DNA from: Vombatus ursinus
Lineage: Eukaryota; Chordata; Mammalia; Diprotodontia; Vombatidae
NCBI RefSeq assembly: GCF_900497805.2
Contig: NW_020945064.1
Span: forward strand, 3,944,103 to 4,008,102
Reading direction: 5' to 3'
Length of the DNA stretch: 64,000 bases
Numbering within the stretch: the stretch's first letter is position 1; each line of letters begins with the position of its first letter. Below the pieces are notes generated by a model, which saw nothing but the letters and a program-made list of their open reading frames with translations, did no database searches and was not told where the DNA came from. This document shows positions 59,739-64,000 of this stretch, piece by piece. The translations under genes and the position numbers were made by a program.

Positions 59739-60040
59739 GGCACCTAGATGGCTTGGTGGATGGAGCGCTGGGCCTGGAGTCACGAAGTTGTTCAGTCCTT
59801 TTTCAGTCTAACCTTCCATGATGCCATTTGGGGTTTTCTTGGCAAAGATACTGGAGTGGTTTTGCCATTTCCTTCTCCAGATCATTTTACAGATGAAGAT
59901 ACTGAAGCCAACAGGGTTAAATGACTTGCCCAGGGTCACATAGGTAATAAGTGTCTGAGGCTGGATTTGAACTTGAGAAAGATAAGTCTTCCTGATTCCA
60001 GGCCCAGAGCTCTACCCACTGTGCTAGGAGTCAGGAAGAC

Positions 60041-60042
<2 letters not shown>
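59739..60042 (+). mobile_element. tRNA-derived SINE split by a MAR1 insertion
   Basis: The head (CACCTAGATGGCTTGGTGGA, GGGCCTGGAGTCACGAAG) lies before 59788. It resumes after 60026 as GGAGTCAGGAAGACCTGAG, then is lost in a GA microsatellite. Confidence 0.82.
59788..60026 (-). mobile_element. MAR1-like CORE-SINE inside another SINE
   Basis: TTGTTCAGTCCTTTTTCAGT tail, GGGGTTTTCTTGGCAAAGAT, TTGCCCAGGGTCACATAGGT and a cut head CACTGTGCTA. GGAGTCACGAAG (59776-59787) and GGAGTCAGGAAG (60027-60038) form the duplication, with one mismatch. Confidence 0.9.
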
Positions 60043-60084
<42 letters not shown>

Positions 60085-60140
60085 CAGAGAGACAGAGAGA
60101 CAGAGAGACAGAGAGACAGAGAGAGAAAGAGAGAGAGAAT
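60043..60140. repeat. (GA)n and (GACAGA)n microsatellite
   Basis: A pure GA run to about 60075, then six GACAGAGA-type units, then GA again. Confidence 0.96.
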
Positions 60141-60174
60141 GTACATATATGAGAACATATATAATCATATTCAA

Positions 60175-60375
60175 AAAATTATGAAATAAATATGCAATAA
60201 TTTAGGGGGGCAGGACATTAGCAGAAAGACTTCATACAGAAGGCAGTGCTCAAGCTTAGCCTCAAAAGAAGCAAAGGATTCTGAGGCGGAGGCGAGGAGG
60301 TGAAGCATTCCAGGTGTGGGGGCATGGTCAGTGTTAAGGGATGGAGAGCTAGAGTACCATGTGTGAGAAACAGGA
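60175..60375 (-). mobile_element. L2-type LINE fragment
   Basis: GGCAGTGCTCAAGCTTAGCC, TCAAAAGAAGCAAAGGATTC and GAAGCATTCCAGGTGTGGGG match the antisense L2 3' body style. Confidence 0.65.
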
Positions 60376-60825
60376 AGAAGCCCAATCTGACCAGCCTGCA
60401 GAGTCCTGCCCTCATCCCAGGGGATTTCAGCATGTGTGCGCAGACTTCTCAAGCGCTTAACTCCCTAGTTCCTCAGCCTAGACAGCTCCCACGGCCTGTT
60501 CCTCCACTCCACCTTGGCTACACACTGGGACAGACACATCCTTGGTCTCTCCGCCACCCAATGGCACACATCTATGTCCAAGAACTCCAGATTCCCTCTA
60601 TCAGGTCATACACTTTTTTCATAAATCTCTCCCTACGCCTCACGACCCTTAGCTCTATTCTCTGTCCTCACTGTGCACTCCAATCCTTCTGTCCTTCCTT
60701 GGGCCATCACCCCTATCCTGGCACATTCTCCGCCATTCCCAATCTTAACCCCTTGGTGAACCGGTCCAACTCTACACAATTCTCTACTCCTGAACCCTCG
60801 TTACCTTGTCCAATTGTTGAACATG

Positions 60826-60992
60826 GGGGCAGCTAGGTGGTGCAGTGGATAGAGCACTGGCCCTGAAGTCAGGAGGACCCGAGTTCAAATCCAGCCTCAG
60901 ACCAAACACTTGACACTTACTAGCTGTGTGACCCTGGGCAAGTCACTTAACCCCAGTTGCCTAAAAATTAAAAGAAAAAAAAATAGAATAGC
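60826..60992 (+). mobile_element. tRNA-derived marsupial SINE with 15-bp TSD
   Basis: Head GGGGGCAGCTAGGTGGTGCA, TCAGGAGGACCCGAGTTCAA, CTAGCTGTGTGACCCTGGGC and an A-rich tail. CAATTGTTGAACATG occurs at 60811-60825 and 60993-61007. Confidence 0.96.
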
Positions 60993-62040
60993 CAATTGTT
61001 GAACATGCCTTGTTAAATCCTAACCCTGGATTAAATCCACTATCCACCTTCTTTGTTCCTACTCATGTGTTGCTGAACAGTTAGAGGATTTTATGCAACC
61101 ACTGGGCCTAGATACACAACCAAGTTAAATTATCTAACCTCAGATGGTTCTTCACTGTAGCAAGGCAATCTGTCTATTCCTCCCTAATCAATTCTCTGTC
61201 CTACTCACCACAGGAGCTGTTCCAAACCTTCTATTTGAACCTTAAGACTCCCATGGCACCCTCTGCCTTCTCCACTCTCCCACCGGGAAGCCTTGCTTCA
61301 CATTTAATGCAAAAAATTGAGGCTGTTCAATGACAGTGCCCTCTTTTTTCCTCCTCCTCCTCTTCCTTCTCACCACTGACATCATCTCCTGCTATGCCCT
61401 CTTTCCCCGAGCTTCACATGAAGAGGTGGCCCTTCTCCCTGCTAAGGCCAGCTTCTCCATGTGAACTCAATCCCATTCCCTCCCATCTCCTCCGGCAGAC
61501 TGTCCTCACCATTATCCCCCCTCTCTAATCTTCAGTCTCTGTGCTACTGGTTCTTACCCTGCTGCCTACACGCATCTCCCACCCTTAGAAAATCTTCACT
61601 GGATTCTACCCTCCTCTATCCTTATCATCCTTGTAGCTTTCCCTGCCTTTCTCAATGAAACTGAAAATGTGGTCACACTTAGTGCCTCCACATCTCTCCT
61701 CCCAGTCTTCTAAACCTTCTGCAGCCTGACTTCCAACCTCACCCGACGACTGAAGCTGCCCTCTCAGTTCTCCTCCTTCCTCCCTCACATCTCCTCAATA
61801 CCCTTTGCTGGGTCTGCATCCATGCGGATGTCCCCCAAGGCTCTGCTCTGGGCCCTCTTCTCTTTCTTCTAGACACACTGGTTTGATTATCTCATCAGCT
61901 CCTATGAGATTCAATTATCTTTTAGCTGAAGATTCCAGAATCCACTTATCCAGCCCCCTCCTGAGTGCCAGGCCTGTATGACCAAGTTCCGAATTTCTCT
62001 ATTACTGTCAAGGGCACCAGCACCCTTATCAGTTACCCAG

Positions 62041-62762
62041 GTTTGGAAATTTTTTTAAAATTCAATTTTATTTTCAGGTTCACATTTTCTCCCTTCACCC
62101 CTCTTTGAGAAAGCAGGAAAAACAAAACCTGTAACAAACATGTATGGTCAAGCAAAACAAATTCCCACATTGGCTATGTCCACAAAAAAGTCACAGTCCA
62201 TAATCTGAGTCTTTCACCTTTCTGTCTGGAGTGGGATAGCATGTTTCATCATTAATCCTCTGGAACTGTGATTGGTAATTGGGTTGATCAGGGTTCCAGT
62301 TTTTTTTTTTTTTTTTTTTTTTGGTTTAATAAAGCTTTTCGTCTTTACAAATGTTCTCATTGTCTTTTGTCTTTACGATGCTCTTATTGTATAAGTTGTC
62401 TCCTGGTTCTTCTCACTTCACTTCGAATCAGTTCATACAAGTCTTCCCAGGTTTCTCTGAAACCACCCCCTTCATCATTTCTTGTAGCACAATAGTATTC
62501 CATCACATTCATATACCATGACTTGTTCAGTCATTTCCCAATTGATGGGCATCCCGTTAGTTTTCCATTCTTTGCCACCAAAAAGAGCTACTAGAAATAC
62601 TTTTGTACATCAGGGTCCTTTTCTTCTTTCTTTGATCTCCTTCGGGGCAGAGCCCTGGTAGCAGTATTACTGAGTCATAGGGTACAGACAGTTTAATAAC
62701 TTTTGGGGCATAGTTCCAAAACGCTTTCCAGAATGGCTGGTCACGTTTGAAATGCTGATGGC
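62041..62762 (-). mobile_element. L1 3' end inside L2
   Basis: T-rich left end, CACATTTTCTCCCTTCACCC, a long T run at 62299-62322, GTTGTCTCCTGGTTCTTCTC, CAGTTCATACAAGTCTTCCC, CAATTGATGGGCATCCCGTT and GGGGCATAGTTCCAAAACGC. Confidence 0.9.
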
Positions 62763-63014
62763 TTCCCTGACTCTTAAATCTCAATCACCCCATTTATCTA
62801 ATCAGTTATCAACTCTTGTCACTTTTTTCTCCAAAAGAGCAGCTGCATATAATCCCTCCTCTTTACTCACACAGCTACCACCCTAGGCCCTGTGTTCTGT
62901 CCTGCCTGGATGACTGTAGTAACCTTCTATCTGGGATCCCTACCTCAAGCCTCTCCCTACTCCAATCTGTCATCCACGTAGATAGCAGATTCTGACCATG
63001 TCACTCAATAAACT

Positions 63015-63212
63015 TCAGTGGTTCAAATCCTGTTCTAAACACTTATTAGCAGTGTGATCCTGGGCAAATCATTAGCCTCAGTTTCCACATCTATCAAATG
63101 GGGATAACAGCATTTACTTCAGCAGGTTCTTATAAAGATCAAGTAAGAGAACATGTAAAGAGCCTTGAAAACCTTAAAGTGCTTTATAAATGCTATTTAC
63201 TGGCTATTATCT
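63015..63212 (+). mobile_element. MIR-type SINE inside L2
   Basis: CAGTGGTTCAAATCCTGTTC, TTATTAGCAGTGTGATCCTG, TCAGTTTCCACATCTATCAA and GTAAAGAGCCTTGAAAACCT, ending TTATAAATGCTATTTAC. Confidence 0.82.
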
Positions 63213-63430
63213 CCTGCCTCTTCTGCCGTTGCACTGGTGGTCCCCCATGCTTGGAATTCTCTTCCTCCTAACCCCTGCCTCTTGAAATGCTTGGCCCAAA
63301 TGCCGTCTTTGGCAGGAGTCCTGTCCCAGCCCCCCAAGATGCCAATTAGCAGAACGCCTTCCATCTCTTTTGTATTCATCTTTAATATAACGATTTATTG
63401 ACATGTTGTCTTCCCAATTAGAACGCCAGT

Positions 63431-63790
63431 TACTTGTTGCTGCTGTTGCTGCTTGGACTTCATTCCTTTTTTTTTTTTTTTTTTCAAAGTGAGGCAATTG
63501 GGGTTAAGTGACTTGCCCAGAATCACACAGCTAGTGAGTGTTATGTGTCTGAGGCCTGATTTGAACTCAGGTCCTCCTGACTTCGGGGCAGGTGCTCTAT
63601 CCACTGTACCACCTAGCTGCCCCTTTGGCCTTCATTCTTGAAGAGGACCAATGACATCATGAAGGTGATGTCTTGACTCTTGCGTGAACTGGACTGAAGT
63701 GAGGCAGAGCTGGGCAAAGTCTTCAGCCTCACTCTCTCCTCCAGAGTCACTGAAGTCCAGTGGCAAGACTTAAGAGCAGGGATGATTTTT
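63431..63790 (-). mobile_element. RTE-type LINE 3' end split by a SINE
   Basis: The reversed (AAC)-like tail reads TTGTTGCTGCTGTTGCTGCT. It is followed by CTTCATTC and, after the SINE, CTTGAAGAGGACCAATGACA and GATGTCTTGACTCTTGCGTG, the sequence I recall from marsupial RTE-type 3' ends. Confidence 0.6.
63465..63625 (-). mobile_element. tRNA-derived SINE inside the RTE 3' end
   Basis: Poly-T, GGGGTTAAGTGACTTGCCCA, TTGAACTCAGGTCCTCCTGA and CCACCTAGCTGCCCC. GGACTTCATTC before and GGCCTTCATTC after form a near-perfect duplication. Confidence 0.92.
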
Positions 63791-63834
63791 GCTTTTCCTG
63801 AATATCCTGAACTTTGCACATATTAAGCACTCAA

Positions 63835-64000
63835 CATGCTTGTCGAATGTACAATGTGGTCGGAGCTAACACTGAGCTAGCTCGGCCTGCCTACATCAGA
63901 GAAGGTGCTGTGCTCTATAAGCAAAGCAGAACTGAAATAGCTCAAAGGAAACACCAGATGCACAAGTTGAGAGAATCCACCCCAAATGTTCACACGGGCT
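63835..64000 (+). mobile_element. Non-LTR LINE C-terminal fragment (RTE-like), runs off the window
   Basis: The plus-strand reading YKQSRTEIAQRKHQMHKLRE with ESTPNVHTG has the style of the region just before the terminal C2H2-like finger of such elements. The finger itself would lie past 64000. Confidence 0.5.

Larger units (their letters stand above)
60376..63430 (+). mobile_element. L2-clade LINE remnant with SINE, L1 and MIR insertions
   Basis: The body is CT-rich and follows L2 order: CCTCTGCCTTCTCCACTCTC (61260), GATGTCCCCCAAGGCTCTGC (61827, the VPQGSVLGP region), ATTACTGTCAAGGGCACCAG (62001), resuming after L1 with TAGTAACCTTCTATCTGGGA (62916), CTCAATAAACTTCAGTGGTT and CTCTTCTGCCGTTGCACTGG (63213 on). 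Insertions: 60826-60992, 62041-62762 and 63015-63212. The 5' limit is approximate. Dead copy. Confidence 0.82.

Overview
The window looks like marsupial nuclear DNA. It is packed with marsupial-type SINEs: MAR1-like CORE-SINEs with a tRNA-like head and an RTE-like tail, and a shorter tRNA-derived SINE with an A-rich tail. It also holds many L2 and CR1/L3 LINE remnants, L1 3' ends of the marsupial type, RTE LINE remnants, hAT and mariner DNA-transposon fossils and many microsatellites. No bacterial-style genes, CRISPR arrays, rRNA or functional tRNA genes were found, and no LTR or endogenous-retrovirus element was recognised. The exact species cannot be told from the sequence.

One host protein-coding gene is supported. 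Three exons on the minus strand (58119-58270, 47023-47136 and 9697-9873) join in frame across consensus splice sites and encode the last 146 residues, through the stop codon, of a protein I recognise as TANGO6 (TMCO7; RTP1-type HEAT-repeat family). The introns are about 11.0 kb and 37.1 kb. Nearly everything from 9874 to 58118 is therefore intron of this gene, 58271-64000 is probably more upstream intron, and 1-9696 is 3'UTR plus downstream flank. In human the next gene downstream is HAS3, but no HAS3 coding exon was found here.

Layout: 1-9.7 kb, gene 3' flank with two L2 tails each split by a MAR1 SINE, a mariner MITE abutting an AT-rich minisatellite, and a mildly CpG-rich patch near 5.9-6.2 kb. 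9.7-9.9 kb, last exon. 9.9-47.0 kb, large intron with L2 copies at 12-14.7, 21.6-23.6, 31.9-35.5 and 42.6-46.2 kb, a CR1/L3 copy at 17.9-19.1 kb, an RTE copy at 25.9-27.6 kb and a mariner at 37.3-38.6 kb carrying SINE and L1 insertions. 47.0-47.1 kb, penultimate exon. 47.1-58.1 kb, intron with a gapped TCTA microsatellite and L2 copies at 51.7-53.0 and 53.9-57.0 kb. 58.1-58.3 kb, exon. 58.4-64 kb, further L2 and SINE-rich intron ending in RTE pieces.

I see no convincing new biological system. The most useful observations are nested insertions with readable target-site duplications, a MITE and its longer mariner relative in one window, a pair of inverted hAT MITEs inside one L2 copy, inverted L2 copies flanking the penultimate exon, and one CpG-rich exon-like ORF at 48782-48931 that I cannot assign.
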